Shown here: positions 1 through 11,867 of the stretch, one piece after another
Layout: every line of letters starts with the position of its first letter
How positions within the stretch are numbered: position 1 is the stretch's first letter
Assembly (NCBI GenBank): GCA_014526335.1
Contig: JACTAT010000083.1
Location: 24,617 to 88,616 of the forward strand
Direction of reading: 5' to 3'
Length of the DNA: 64,000 bases
Source: Chrysaora quinquecirrha
Lineage: Eukaryota; Cnidaria; Scyphozoa; Semaeostomeae; Pelagiidae
Position numbers and translations under genes: made by a program
The notes under the pieces: model-generated
What the model was told of the DNA's origin: nothing
What the model saw: only the letters and a program-made list of their open reading frames with translations
Database searches by the model: none

Positions 1-1224
1 GTTATTATATGCAGATGACTTAGTTCTTCTGGCAGAGTCTGCAGAAGATTTACAAGGACAATTAGATAAATTAAATAACTTTACTTATAGTATTGGAATG
101 GAAGTTAATATAAAAAAACGAAGGTTATGGTCCTGAAAAAAAAACAAAGGAAAATCAAAAAAAGCAACCAACTGGACTTTTGGGGGTAAAGAGCTGAAAG
201 AATGTGAATCCTATAAGTATCTAGGAGTAACTATAAAATAAAACGGCACATTCAATGAGCATGTCGATATAATAAAACAGAAGGCTAGTAAGGCGTACTA
301 TGCACTAATTAGCAAATGCAAAGAGTTTGACGGCTAACAACCAAGCTTGTTTCTTTATTTGTTTGATCACACAATTCTACCAATCCTTAATTATGGATCT
401 GAAATTTGGGGCTTTGATGACTTCATTAGTTTGGAACGTTTGCGCCTTTCGGCATGCAAGTATTTACTGGGTGTCAAATCCACAACTAATTCTGATGCAA
501 TATATGCTGAGCTGGGCAGAATTTCAATTCAAGCACATAGACATATAAACATCCTGAAATTCCTAGCTCGCTTATCTTCATTAAGCATCTCTGAACCAGA
601 TTGTTACGTTAGTAAATCGTTTCTAGCTCTCTCACATGATGCTGACATGGGTACCTTAAATTGGGTTTCGAAAGCACGCAATTTACAAGAATTATATGAT
701 ATCAGCCCTTCTGATAAAAGCCCATTGATCAAATCTAAAGTGAAAACCTACTTCACAAATGAAATTATGTCCAATCTTAAAGAACACCAGGAACAAAATA
801 GAAAGCTTTTTACATACGCTACGGTTAAAACAGTCTTCAAGTTCGAAAGATATTTGGATGTAATAGATGATTTTAAGAAGAGACAATGGTTATCTAAATT
901 TAGAATGAGTGCACACAATTTAGAAATAGAAGCTGGAAGGTTTGGAAAAAACAAGATCCCTAGAAGTGAAAGATATTGTAAATACTGCACTACAACAGGA
1001 AAAAATGTATTAGGAGATGAAATGCACTTTTAATGGTGTGCCCGCTTTATGAGATAGAACGAAACGATTTCAACTTGAAAATTGATGACAGTTTTCCCTT
1101 TATTAGACACTTAAGTACTTTGAACAGATTTGTTTGGTTGCTTAGCCAAGATGATAGATTCTTAAAAATGCTTTCTTCCTTTATAACAAAGTGCTTCACG
1201 AAAAAAAAGAATCTTCAAACTTAA
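1..1224 (+). pseudogene. Non-LTR (LINE-type) retrotransposon, 3' end of reverse transcriptase ORF, decayed
   Basis: The window opens inside a reverse transcriptase. The first codons read LLYADDLVLLAES, which contains the YADD catalytic box. A 'YKYLGVTI' thumb motif follows near 215-235, and then LFDHTILPILNYGSEIWG near 362-412, a pattern common after the RT domain of LINEs. The long open stretch 347-1033 ends in a Cys/His cluster (CKYC near 976, then DEMHF) that continues out of frame at 1033-1224 (MVCPLYEIERND), giving the usual C-x2-C...H...C terminal motif. Frame breaks near 130 and 235-340 and a stop at 1031 mark it as dead. The upstream endonuclease part lies outside the window. The ORF ends about 10 bases before the copy A element starts, so that element sits in or just behind the LINE 3' end. 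The clade is not assigned. Confidence 0.8.
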
Positions 1225-1235
1225 AAAACGGTTTA

Positions 1236-1402
1236 TAGTCCAGCTGTTATCGACAAAAAAATCCTGAATTGTGCATATTAATGATTAAAGCAGGAAACTT
1301 GGCAAAATGACTAAATAGCATAAGGGCAACAATCTCTGATATAGTGCCAGTCTATATCACGCCCAAAACCAGGAACTGCATGTCCTGCATGGAAACGAGG
1401 CC
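1236..1402 (+). repeat. Left terminal inverted repeat of copy A
   Basis: Pairs with 7240-7398 in reverse complement. Matched blocks include TAGTCCAGCTGTTAT at the tip, AAACTTGGCAAAA, AGCATAAGGGCAACAATCTC and the closing GCATGGAAACGAGGCC. Small indels and substitutions separate the arms, so the insertion is not recent. Confidence 0.85.
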
Positions 1403-2100
1403 AACAAAAAAAACATAATCAGTCTCCTTATTAAGTTCCGATAATTTGCTGCAGAAGTTCTAGAATCATTTACGAGCTAAAAAATAACGATGTTAGGTAT
1501 AATGCAAGCCTTGCTAGGGTGGGCATGGAAACGAGGCCAAGTTTGAAAAACGGTGCTTGACTTCAATAATTTCAAAAAATTTGGTATAGAACCTTTTCGA
1601 GGTGATCGAAAATATAGTGTTATGCATTCCTCCTGAATTACATTGTTAAGATCACACTTCACACTTTGAACGCTGTATTTAAGAAAGCATACATTTTGTA
1701 TTTGATGGAAGGGTTTCTATTAAAGGATATGATTTCATGTCTGTTTTATTAAAAATTGCTGAGTAAAAAATAAAAAACCAATAATAAAACTTGTAAATAT
1801 TTTGCAAAACAACAAATGATATTGCCAGCTAAGGGTGAAAGAGTACGCAAATGTAATTGCTTAATTGCGTAAAAGATAGCCATCCTGTTGAGCCCAGTCC
1901 TCTCTCAGTTTTCAAAATGGCCGTCAGCACATGGGCAACTTGCAAGTAACTCAGGAAAGAAGAAATGTGCTCTAAAGTTTCTAATAGAAAAATCTTTGGA
2001 CAGCCTACATATTGATTTACATTAAAGTTTTGGTTTTTGCAATATAATTTTTTCAGTGGAAACAAATACCAATCTTGACTTCGTTTCTATCTGATCCGCC

Positions 2101-5100
2101 ATGGATTGGACACTCTGTATCATATGTCAGAAATGCACTCACGAGACTTTACAATGTCCTGGTAATTCAAAAAGAAAAGATTCCGGTGCTGGCTACATCA
2201 GATTTGTACAAGATCTTACGGAATTTAAGAATCTTGGAGTTGATGTGATTGGACTGGAGTTCTCTGCTGAAAACAGCATTGAATTTCAACAAAATCTAAT
2301 CGATCAAAAAGCGTCTTGGCACAAATCTTGTAGAGATCGTTTCAATAGTACAAAGCTAGAGCGTCTCAGAAAAATGAAAGATCATTGAAAGTGAAGAAAC
2401 GGAAGGGCAACAGAATGACAGTTTGAATTTACCAGAAGAAACCTGCTCGAGTCCTATCAAAGCAAGGCGATCCAGTGAGGCGGCTTATGATCCTCGATAC
2501 CAATGCTTTTTTTGTGAAAAGAAGGAGGAACCTGAAAACTTGCATTCTGCCTCAACTATTCAAATCGACAAAAATGTGTGGGATTGCGCAGTGCTACTTA
2601 ATGACAGGAAAGTTATTGCTAAGCTATCTGCAGGAGACATGGTTGCAATTGAGGCAAAATACCATGCGAAATGTCTGGTCGCATTTTATAACCGGGCAAG
2701 GCCTTTGAAGCAGAAATGTACAAACTTTGCCTCTGACGATGATTCAACAATCAACATGGAAGAACTTGCCTTTGCTGAGCTGCTTGCCTATATTCAGGAG
2801 CGTCTTGAATTTGAGAAGCCTGCAATAATTACACTGTCAGATCTAATTGCATTCTATACGTGTAAGCTAAAGGAGCTTGGCGCATTTTCAGGAAAAGTAC
2901 ATGCTACACGATTAAAGAGAGAGTACTTTCTTCATGTCCTGACCTTAGCGCGCATGCAGAGGGAAGAGATGTTCAGTTAGTGCTAAGAAGTGAAATCGGT
3001 GGAGTTTTGAGTGAAGTCAAGAAGAAGGATACAGACGCATGGTGCCTTGCTAAAGCAGCCCATATTGTGAGAAGAGACGTTTTAAAAGTGAAGAACTCTT
3101 TCAATGGCTCGTTTAATTCAGAATGTCAAAAGAACTCTGTGCCGCCCTCTCTGCTTACACTGCTTGCAATGTTGATGAAAGGCTCTACCACACAGACTGA
3201 CCCTTCAGACAGCCAAGCATGTTTGTCAATCGCACAATTGATTGTTTTTAATAGCGTTTCAAGACCTCGAGATCGGCAAGAGTCCACAGGCAGCACTCAT
3301 CACATCAGACAAAGAGAGTGTCCACTGCCTATTTACACGGCTCTTAAAATCCATGGAACAACAAAAGATCGGTCCCTTCTTGATGCCTTCTTTAAACTGG
3401 GGCTATGTATTTCCTACGATCGCTTCTTGTCAATGTCTACAGAAATGTCAAATGCAGTCATACAAAGATATGAACAAGAGGGAGTTGTCTGTCCAGCTAA
3501 ATTAAGAGGTGAAATTTTCACAACCGCCATGATCGACAATATTGACCACAACCCAAGCTCAACCACCTGCCAGGGCTCATTTCATGGCACAGCGATTTCC
3601 CTGGCACAGCATCCTTCAACTGACAATACTGGCACGCGAAGAGATGCGGATATGGTCAACAATGATAACTCCTCAAACTCAAGGAAGATATCACAACTGC
3701 CCTCAAGTTACACTGAGGTTCCACCTGTGTCATTACGTACCACCGAGCTATATGCACCAGTAGTACAGCAACAGCTGCTAGAATCTGATGATGACTCCCC
3801 TGATGGCCCTCACATATATGATGAAGAAGACTGGCTTATCCATGCTGAAGCTGTCATTAAGAAGGAAGGAGTTGGTGCTGGTAACTTTGTGTCTTGGGCT
3901 GCATATCGTGCATCTCAATCCAAACCCTCAGAGCACTCTCCTGCGATCATTTCTCTTCTTCCGATGTTTACAGAGAACGCCCATTCGCTGGCAATGATTG
4001 CACATAGCATGCACGTCATCAAGGCTGCAGTTCAACACCTAAATCCTTCTCAGACTCCTGTTCTTGCACTTGACCAGCCATTATTTGCACTGGCCAAGCA
4101 AATACAATGGTCGGTGGATGGTTTCAGAGAAAATCAATTCGTAGTCATGCTTGGGGTCTTCACATTGAAATGGCTGCTCTAAAAATGCTGGGAAAATGGC
4201 TGAATGGGAGCGGATGGACGGAAGTAATGTGCAATGCTGGGGTTGCTACTCAAGGAATAGCCGATTCTTTCTTGTCTGCAAGTCATGTTACCCTTTTCGC
4301 CGTGCTCACCAGATAACAGCTGCGAGCCTTTATATTCTAATGAAGAAGGCTGATGATGAATTTTGCATCGAAGAGAATAAGGATGATAAATCTCGAATTT
4401 CTTTTGATGATTGGAAAAAAGCAATGCAGACCAAGTCCCCGCAGTTTCTCTATTGGGAATCAGTCCTGAAATTGGAGCTTACTTGTCTTCAGCTGGTGAG
4501 AGCTTTCAGAGAAGCAAGCTTTCCCCTATATATTCGAGCGATACGTGAAATACTTCCCTGGATGTTTGCCTTGGATCATCCAAATTATTCAAGGTGGCTT
4601 TCCGTTCATTATAGAGACATGCTTGCCCTACCGTCAAAAAATCCAGATGTGTACAAGCATTTCATGCAAGGTTGTTTTGCCGGGCACAAGACTACAAGAA
4701 AGTTTTCATCAATCGCACTGGACCATGCACATGAGCAAGTGAATGCCATCGTTAAAGGACAAGGAGGGGCTGTTGGTCTCACCGAAGATCCAGGAGCTCT
4801 CAGGAGATGGATGGTTGCGGGTCCTGAGTTGTCCAGAATCATAAAAGAATTTGAAGGTGACACCATCTACAAAGCAGGACTAGAACATCATGAGCAAAAA
4901 CCGGGAGTCCAGCGTTCATTCTTCAAAGATATTGTAAATACAGTGACCTCTTTTGAAGAGCTTGGCAATCCATTCAAAGTGCAAGGGGAAGATTTGATAG
5001 CTATTCACAGCAAGGACGTCAAGTCTGATGATGTTGTTGATACAGTTCGAACGGCTAGAGGCATTGGAGAAGAGCAATTGAAAATGTTTGTGAAAGAGCG

Positions 5101-7046
5101 ATTTGTTGAGTGTAGCGAGCGTGTTACCAATCCTATAAAGAAAAATAGCCTATCATGTTTCAGTACACCAGAGAAAAAGAAATTACCTGAAGACAAAGCA
5201 AAGGTACAGGCTCTGAAACAGGACTGTTCCTTATTTTCACGCCTTTACATAGCATGCCAATTCAGGGATGGAAACCTGGAAGATTTCTTTAAATACGAAA
5301 ACCAGCCATGGCCTCCCTCACTTTCTCAGTCTGGCCAGCTCAGAGGAGGCCAGAAGGCAGACCTGGTGAAATGTTTAGCCAATTTATATACCGAAGAACA
5401 GATCACATCCCCACCAGCTGTAGATGCAGTCATCCTTGATGGTGCTGTCATTGTCCAGATGCTACTGCCAAAGACCGCACGCACATTTGAGGAATATTTC
5501 ACAACAATGTTTGCTCCATATATTCTCAAAATCCTTCAAAATGCCAAGCGAGTAGACCTTGTATGGGATGTGTATAGGGAAGATTCACTGAAGAAATCCC
5601 TGCGAAATAAGAGAGGATCTGGGCAGCGTCGAAAAGTGATGGCCTCAACTAGGATTCCGACAGATTGGAAAGGATTTCTTAGAGTAGACGGGAACAAGGA
5701 TGAGTTGTTCAAACTTCTCTCCACCAAGGTTCGTAATAATTTGTAATCCTTGTAAATCTGACCATTTACATTTGCTCTCTGCTGAATCTTTTCTTTTCAT
5801 GTTATTCATTTGACGTATTTTTATTATTTATGCCGACTGCTAGAAGTTACTTTAGCGTTAAGTTGAAAGCAATATTGATTCGTAAATTGCCAAGGGAAAA
5901 TGTCAAAGAAACTAAAGGACGGACTTGTTGTTTTTGCCATGCTGTTAAGGTTTTTTTCAAATAATCTCCTCCATTCTTTTCTCAATTTTATGCAAAGATT
6001 TTTTGACATTTGTTGCTTTGAATAGAGGAGGACACAAAATCAGTTTTTGATGTACAAAATTCTCTGCATTGAATGTCTAGCTCTAAAACTATTTTTCTTT
6101 CATATTTTAGTTGGTTACGCTAATGATTCCGGAGGGTAAAGAAATCTACACCACTCATGGCGAGAATGTTTTATGGGTTTCATCAAATCGAAGGAACGTT
6201 GATTCTCTGGTGCCCTGCAGCCATGAAGAGGCTGATACACGGTTAATGGTCCATGCACTTGATGCAACTTTAAATGAAAACCGCCGTATACTTGTCAAAA
6301 GCAACGACACAGATGTTGTGGTGCTGGCTATTTCCGTGTCTGGCCTTCTTCAGGCAGATGAGGTTTGGATCACCTTCGGGTCTGGTAAAAACATACAGCA
6401 CATACCTGCACATGCAATTTGGACTGCCTTAGGTCCTGATAAAGCCACGACTTTGCCAGTGTTCCACGCAATAACTGGATGTGACACTGTATCATTTTTT
6501 GGAGGTCGAGGAAAAAAAACGGCCTGGGACATATGGAAAGTGTTCCGAGAGTTGACGCCGGTTTTGAAGAGCCTCAGTATTATGCCAACGAAGGAGACCA
6601 TCAACTCATGCATGCCACTGCTTGAGAGGTTCGTGGTTCTTCTATATGATCGCACCAGCAGCCTAATCAGTGTCGATGAAGCAAGACAGGAGCTGTTCTC
6701 CAAAAAATCCAGAAGCATAGACAGCATACCTCCTACTCGAGCAGCGCTGCAGGAACATATCAACAGAGCCGTTCTTCAAGGAGGTTATGTGTGGGGTCAA
6801 ACTCTCCTGCGACAGCCTGTACTTCCAAGCCCATCTGAATGGGGATGGCAACGACAAAGCAACATGTGGACACCTTACTGGACGGCCCTACCTCAGGCGA
6901 AAGATACATGTTACGAACTTATCCACTGCAGTTGCAAGACGTTATGCAAGGGGCGATGCAAGTGTCTAAAGCTAACCTTGTATGCACTGGACTATGTAAT
7001 TGTGGCGGCAATTGCCAGTAGTAAAAAAGACCTAAACTTAAAATAG
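2101..7046 (+). pseudogene. Cys/His-PIN-like family gene (copy A), spliced, several frameshifts
   Basis: The reading starts at ATG 2101 (MDWTLCIICQKC) with a C-x2-C...H-x3-C motif (WHKSCRDRF). A second such unit lies at 2500-2700 (CFFC ... HAKCLVAF). A long core follows with the motifs VVMLGG-LH, NYSRWLSVHYRDM, HEQVNAIVKGQGGAVGL, RRWMVAGPE and LGNPF. A 382-bp intron (5729-6110, GT...AG) separates the core from the C-terminal domain at 6111-7046. That domain carries HEEADTRLMVHA, NDTDVVVLAI and HAITGCDTVSFFGGRGKKTAW, acidic residues spaced like a PIN/XPG-type nuclease. It ends in a Cys-rich tail (CSCKTLCKGRCKC, then CTGLCNCGGNC in another frame). Frame changes occur near 2385, 2980, 4150-4300 and 6965, so this copy is not functional. 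The family is common as an uncharacterised protein in cnidarian and some mollusc and crustacean genomes. The nuclease role is inferred from the motif pattern only. Confidence 0.8.
5729..6110 (+). other. Intron in copy A gene
   Basis: The donor is CACCAAG|GTTCG and the acceptor is CATATTTTAG|TTGG. Removing it joins ...LFKLLSTK to LVTLMIPEG, in agreement with the family, whose core runs straight into the HEEADTR domain. Retained GT/AG ends show that the element carries an intron and was not copied through processed RNA. Confidence 0.6.
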
Positions 7047-7239
7047 TTCGTAAGATGCATTCTTTTTAGTGAAATCGAGCAAATGTAGTTCTTTTTAATA
7101 GTTTGCCTCGTTTCCATGCTGACGTTCAGAGGGCTTATGATGATCCTAAAATTGTTTTTTCTTTGTTAATAAGTGACTCTGCATCTTTTACAACAAATTT
7201 TCAAAACTTAAAAGTCACCAAGCACGAGTTTTATCCTTA

Positions 7240-7398
7240 GCCTCGTTTCCATGCTGACATGCGCAGTTCCTGGTTCCTGAGCGTGATATTGATTGGCACT
7301 ATATCAGAGATTGTTGCCCTTATGCTAATTAGTGGTTTTGCCAAGTTTCATGCTTTTATCATTAAGATGCACAATTTTGGTTAATAACAGCTGGACTA
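7240..7398 (-). repeat. Right terminal inverted repeat of copy A
   Basis: Reverse complement partner of 1236-1402. It begins with GCCTCGTTTCCATGC at 7240 and ends CAGCTGGACTA at 7398, followed by TTA. Confidence 0.85.
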
Positions 7399-7401
7399 TT
7401 A

Positions 7402-8028
7402 TGGATGTTCCTTTGTTGTTTTTCCATTTTTTATTTTTAATGTATCGGTAATTACTATAGTAGATTCTCTTTCCGTGTTGAGTAACTGCATTTAACTTAA
7501 TTTCAAATTTAATTGTTGCTGTTGTTGTTATCAGGTTAGAGGCCATTTTGGCCTAGATACCTTGTTTATAAAAAACTGATAAACTTTCTTTCTCTGACGT
7601 CAATTTTAAATTTGCTTGCTCAAACGAGGTTGTCTGGCAAGAAAAAGAATTTATTTAGATATTTGTCTGGGGCTTTCATATTGAGGCGGACAAAAAATCC
7701 TTGACCCCAAAGAAAGAGCTGTCTTGAGTATAAAGTAATAATACTATTGTAAAAAATACAAAAAAAGTTGAACCTCTGTTTCTTCAGGATAGTGATTTTA
7801 TAGCGATGAAGATTTTTGAATTTTATAACAGATTTGACCGTCAAGAATGACTGAGACTATTGAATTTAACCCGAGAGACTTTTCACGATCAAATTCCTTA
7901 TGAATTCTCAAACTTTTCATTGCTGTACGATCAACAGCGTGAATACTAGGCGTCTAAAAACTTAGGTTGTTGAATTCGAATTCGAAATTTTCGTTTCATT
8001 ACTTCTTCAATTCTCTTTTGTCTACTAA
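7402..8028. other. No gene recognised
   Basis: AT-rich sequence between copy A and the 8029 hairpin. Short open frames on either strand are low-complexity and match nothing I recognise. Confidence 0.6.
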
Positions 8029-8074
8029 ACCAATCAAATCGCCTGCCAGTTTTTTGGCAGGCGATTTGATTGGT
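8029..8074. repeat. Perfect 20-bp hairpin with 6-nt loop
   Basis: ACCAATCAAATCGCCTGCCA at 8029-8048 is followed by a T-rich loop and then its exact reverse complement at 8055-8074. It could be the core of a small foldback element. No flanking target duplication was identified. Confidence 0.9.
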
Positions 8075-8153
8075 CAATTCCAGCGTGCTATTGTTTTCTT
8101 CTTTGAGCGGCCGCATGAGATTTCGTTGTGTTCGCGCGCGGTAATCTTGTGGA

Positions 8154-8384
8154 TTGGGTGAGTTAGTCCAAAATGGCGAATTCAAGAGTTTCAGCTGTGG
8201 AATTGATGTACGAGATGACTCTGAAATTAGCTTCTTGGATAGCACAGGTCGTATGATTGATGATGATCATGCTCTGAATGCTCTGGATGAATCTGGCCCT
8301 CAAGACCATTCCTTAGGCAATGTTGTCGATTACTTCAACATACAGCCAATTGCTGATGATGACGAAGAAATGGAATTGGTTTGA
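8154..8384 (+). CDS. Short acidic ORF, possible exon, unknown
   Basis: An open frame of about 76 codons becomes strongly acidic after residue 20 (SEISFLDSTGRMIDDDH, then DDDEEMELV at the end). GC rises slightly here, and an ATGGCG context lies at 8173 in another frame. It may be the 3' exon of a host or element gene whose upstream exons are not visible. No family is recognised and a chance ORF is possible. Confidence 0.25.
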   Translation: MGELVQNGEFKSFSCGIDVRDDSEISFLDSTGRMIDDDHALNALDESGPQDHSLGNVVDYFNIQPIADDDEEMELV

Positions 8385-11300
8385 TTCACATCAGCTGATC
8401 ATGGAAAAGAATAACACGTTTTTTAAATCATTGGAACATTGCAATAGATCTAAGAACAACTGAATAGAATTTCAGGGCACATTCATTATGGTAAAAGATC
8501 TGAGAACAACTGAATAGAATTCTGCTCCAATGACTGACACAAAAAATCCCATTGTTGCATGCAATGCAGTACATGTAATATTAGAAAGCAAAAGGAGCAA
8601 TCTTTATTTGTTAACACAAAGCTACACAACTGGAGCTTTAAAGATGGGCAGCTAAGTGAACTGTTGGCTTAATGGCATTTAGCAGACACGCTTCAAATAT
8701 GAATATTTGATTCTGGATTGACTTCAGAAACTTTCTTACTGGGGTCAGCTTTTCAGCGGAACTATGTATGTAATTTAAAACCATTTCAAATCCTTCAAAG
8801 TGTATTTTAGGATCTATTTGAAATATTTCAAGAACTTTAAGGTAAGAATATGAAGGCAGCAGTGCATTGGGTTTCAAATAGTGTACAATAGTTCATAATT
8901 ATAGCCCCTGAGAATTTCATCCCCACAACCTACAGAACCAGAGGCAGACTTGGCTGCCTCAAAACAGGATTTCTCGCACATGCCTCCATTTTCTTACCTT
9001 ACTCGGATACATTAATTCTTGTTTAAAAGCAGTGAGTGAATCAAGCCAGCTTGCCAACCAACTCAGTTCCATATATCCAAAACTTTCAGATGAGCCCACT
9101 AAATTGTATAATGGACGGGATTATTTTTCTCACAACCCTCACCAAGATGTTGATATATTTTACACTAGAAGTGTTGGTAAGGTAGCATGACCCAGACACC
9201 TTAACTAGCATTTGCAATTTTAAATATTACATAATTGTTACAAACTGAAATTAGTTACAACAATAATGATATTTTTAAAGTAAAGTAAATAAACTCTCTA
9301 GGTACCTACATCTACAATGCATTGCATATATACTGAAAAGAGCACTTGGAATATATCTAAGGATAATCTACTTAATATATCTACTTAAATTAACTAACAG
9401 TTTACATTATTTTAAAAAGAAATCTTAATTATGTAAGTACATTACCAGGCTTTTAACATTTAATTTCAGAAAATTTTATACCGATAGCCTTGTTCATTAT
9501 AAAAAGTAGCCTAGGTCTTGGTTTGGACCACTGTTTCTTTTAGACCAAGAACATCTGTAAATGTTGGCAATCATAAACCGAGCTGTGACCTTAGTAAATC
9601 TAGATCACATCCAGGCTAGTTTTTGTACTGTGGACAGGCTTACATAAGTATAAAACAAACGAAAATGCATAACATGATAGTACATGCTAGTTGATATAAA
9701 CAAATGGACATAAATCAAGCTGGGAAAGCCCCCTAGCATAATTTTAACAGCAACTCGCATAGAACTCACTGTCAAGAAGAACTCAACATCAAGAACTCAC
9801 TGTCAGCTGAGTAAAAAGTCATTAAAGATGCGTTACAAAGTGGGAATTGATCTGTCTCCTTTTCACTTCCGTTTCCAGTTTGATGAACAAAGCATTTTGA
9901 TATGATTGATTAGTGACAGCTATCACACTTCCAGCCTGCATTTTGTCATACTTATGTATCAACCAATCCCAAAAGTATTCCCAAGTTAATTTTTCCTCTG
10001 CTATACTTTCCAAGGCAGCTATTATACTGTTCAGGCAAACTGCTTATCAAAATTATGCAAGGTCTTTTTCTGCTAAAGCATCATTTTTATACTATTAAAA
10101 TGTTCAATCATGTTCATACCTTAAGTTTCCATCTCCAAAATATTTTGCGTGAAAGTGATTTCTTTTAAAAATGTTTCTCGAAATTCTCCCAAGCTTTCTT
10201 TTGCAGTTTTGGCAGAAAGCACATAAATTTGGAAATTTGTATTTATCAACAAACATGCAAGAGCCAAGTTTATGTTTTTCTTGAATTTTTTGCATTCTTC
10301 TGCTGATGCTTCTTCTCCTAGAATCTTTGTTCCAGTGACAATCTACCATACATCTTTTCATATCAGCAGTATTTTAATTTGAAATTTCCAGTTTTGGAAA
10401 TTATCTCCATTTGGCTTTTCTACTTTTAGCCCATGACCTTCTGATGCTGCCATCTAACACCAAATACACCAGACAGCAAACACAAAACCAGGATAATACA
10501 AGTAGAAAATGTTACCAAATAAATAACCAAATGAATATACACATCAAAACTGCCACAGCTATGTGTCTGGACCAATAACCTGTACTTTTAATTTGAGGCA
10601 GGACATTTTCTTATTCTGTTCTTATTTGTTTGGCAAGTCAAGCCTCTATATTCTTAAAGTAAATGTTTATAAAAAGAAATGAGTGTACTTCCTTTCTCCA
10701 TGGATTGACATTTCTCTGATTAAATTTCAATTTCATGCATCCAATGCTGAAATCTAAATTATTTTTAAAAGCCTGCGATCTCTAGATGCCACAAATCTAA
10801 TTTTTGAGGAGATATATTTATTCTCTCTCAGATATTATCTTGCACAAGAAGAAGCAGAAGTAGCCCCTCCCTAGCTTGAGGATATTTCAAACCCAATTCA
10901 TACTGGGGTTACTTTTTTAACTCAACACTATTGTGGGACCAAAATGGGTATTTTGACGTTCTTGATACTGAAGAGACCTTTTGGACTTGATTTCTGAGCA
11001 TCATCACGTACCTCTCTTTGGTTACCATGGCAACATGATGCAAACAATGCAAACAATAGTGTCAAAAGATGCGCTGTGTCAATAAGTATAGGGTTTTGAA
11101 TAATAGCATTTTTCCTTTCTATCATATAATATCAATTTCATCTAACTTAGACATGATAGTAAAATTAACTAAAAAACCCTGGTTAGGAAGGGTTAAAATT
11201 GAGAAGATCCAAGGTTCTTTTGAAAATGGAAATATAGTCCCTAACTGACTTGATTTGCAACAGGAAGGCATTCTTGAGCATTGGAGCTGGTGGTTCCCAG

Positions 11301-11820
11301 CAACTAGCACCTCAAATAAAACCGCAAAAATCCCAGCAAAACCTTGTTTTTATACTACCAAAAGAATCTTTGACCCATGAGTATTGTCTTCTGCCAAAAA
11401 AGAAATGACATGAAATCCTATCAGGTTTCACCTTTGCTACAACTGAAAGAAGCAGGTCTTGAAAAACATTGCATAGCTTTGGAAGATAAAAGATCGATCA
11501 TGGGAAAGTCAGGCAGGTGCTAGGAACGATTTTAGCCATGCTGAATAGCCAGTCAGAAGCGTTTGAATTTCCTCTTGGGTGTTAGAGGAGGTACATCTGA
11601 CAAGTTGGTTTCAGCAGAGATGTCAAGCCGCGGCTATACAATTTCTTGGCTGAAAGATCAATTCAGTTCTCCACAGTAATTTATATTCAGCCAATGCAGA
11701 GTGAATTTCCAATGTCAAAAGTTGTCACACAGAGTGATGAGTCAATTATGACTAGCAGTACAAATTGCCCAAGTCAAGTACCTCTTGCCAAAATGTGTAC
11801 TCATTTACAGCAATGTTCAT
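8385..11820. other. 3.4 kb without a convincing gene
   Basis: AT-rich sequence. It contains a near-exact short direct repeat around 'gatctgagaacaactgaatagaatt' (8447-8472 and 8498-8521). Minus-strand frames at 8638-8877, 9822-10013 and 10104-10361 (the last with CAFCQNCKRK) have coding-like composition but no family signature, and they are separated by stops. They could be remnants of one old minus-strand gene. Confidence 0.4.
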
Positions 11821-11867
11821 TAACCCTCTCCGGCCCAGCGTCCCAGCAGGTCCCAGAGGTTAAAAAT

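Larger units (their letters stand above)
1236..7398 (+). mobile_element. Copy A: 6.2-kb TIR element carrying the 'GCDT/PIN-like' gene
   Basis: Inverted repeats of about 160 bp (1236-1402 and 7240-7398) bracket a single gene. The outer tips read TAGTCCAGCTG at the left and CAGCTGGACTA at the right. They are flanked by TTA on both sides (1233-1235 and 7399-7401), a plausible 3-bp target-site duplication. The arms match at roughly 85% by eye with small indels. A 16-base block, GCATGGAAACGAGGCC, closes each arm and recurs inverted further in (1523-1538 and 7105-7119). A TTA duplication is typical of PIF/Harbinger elements (TWA sites), but the encoded protein does not look like a Harbinger DDE transposase. 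That the gene inside mobilises the element is inference. Alternatively, the gene could be cargo of an element whose transposase is lost. Confidence 0.75.

Noticed and set aside
1233..1235. Assignment of copy A to PIF/Harbinger from its TTA duplication
   Set aside because: The target duplication length alone is weak evidence and the encoded protein lacks a recognisable Harbinger transposase or Myb-like partner.
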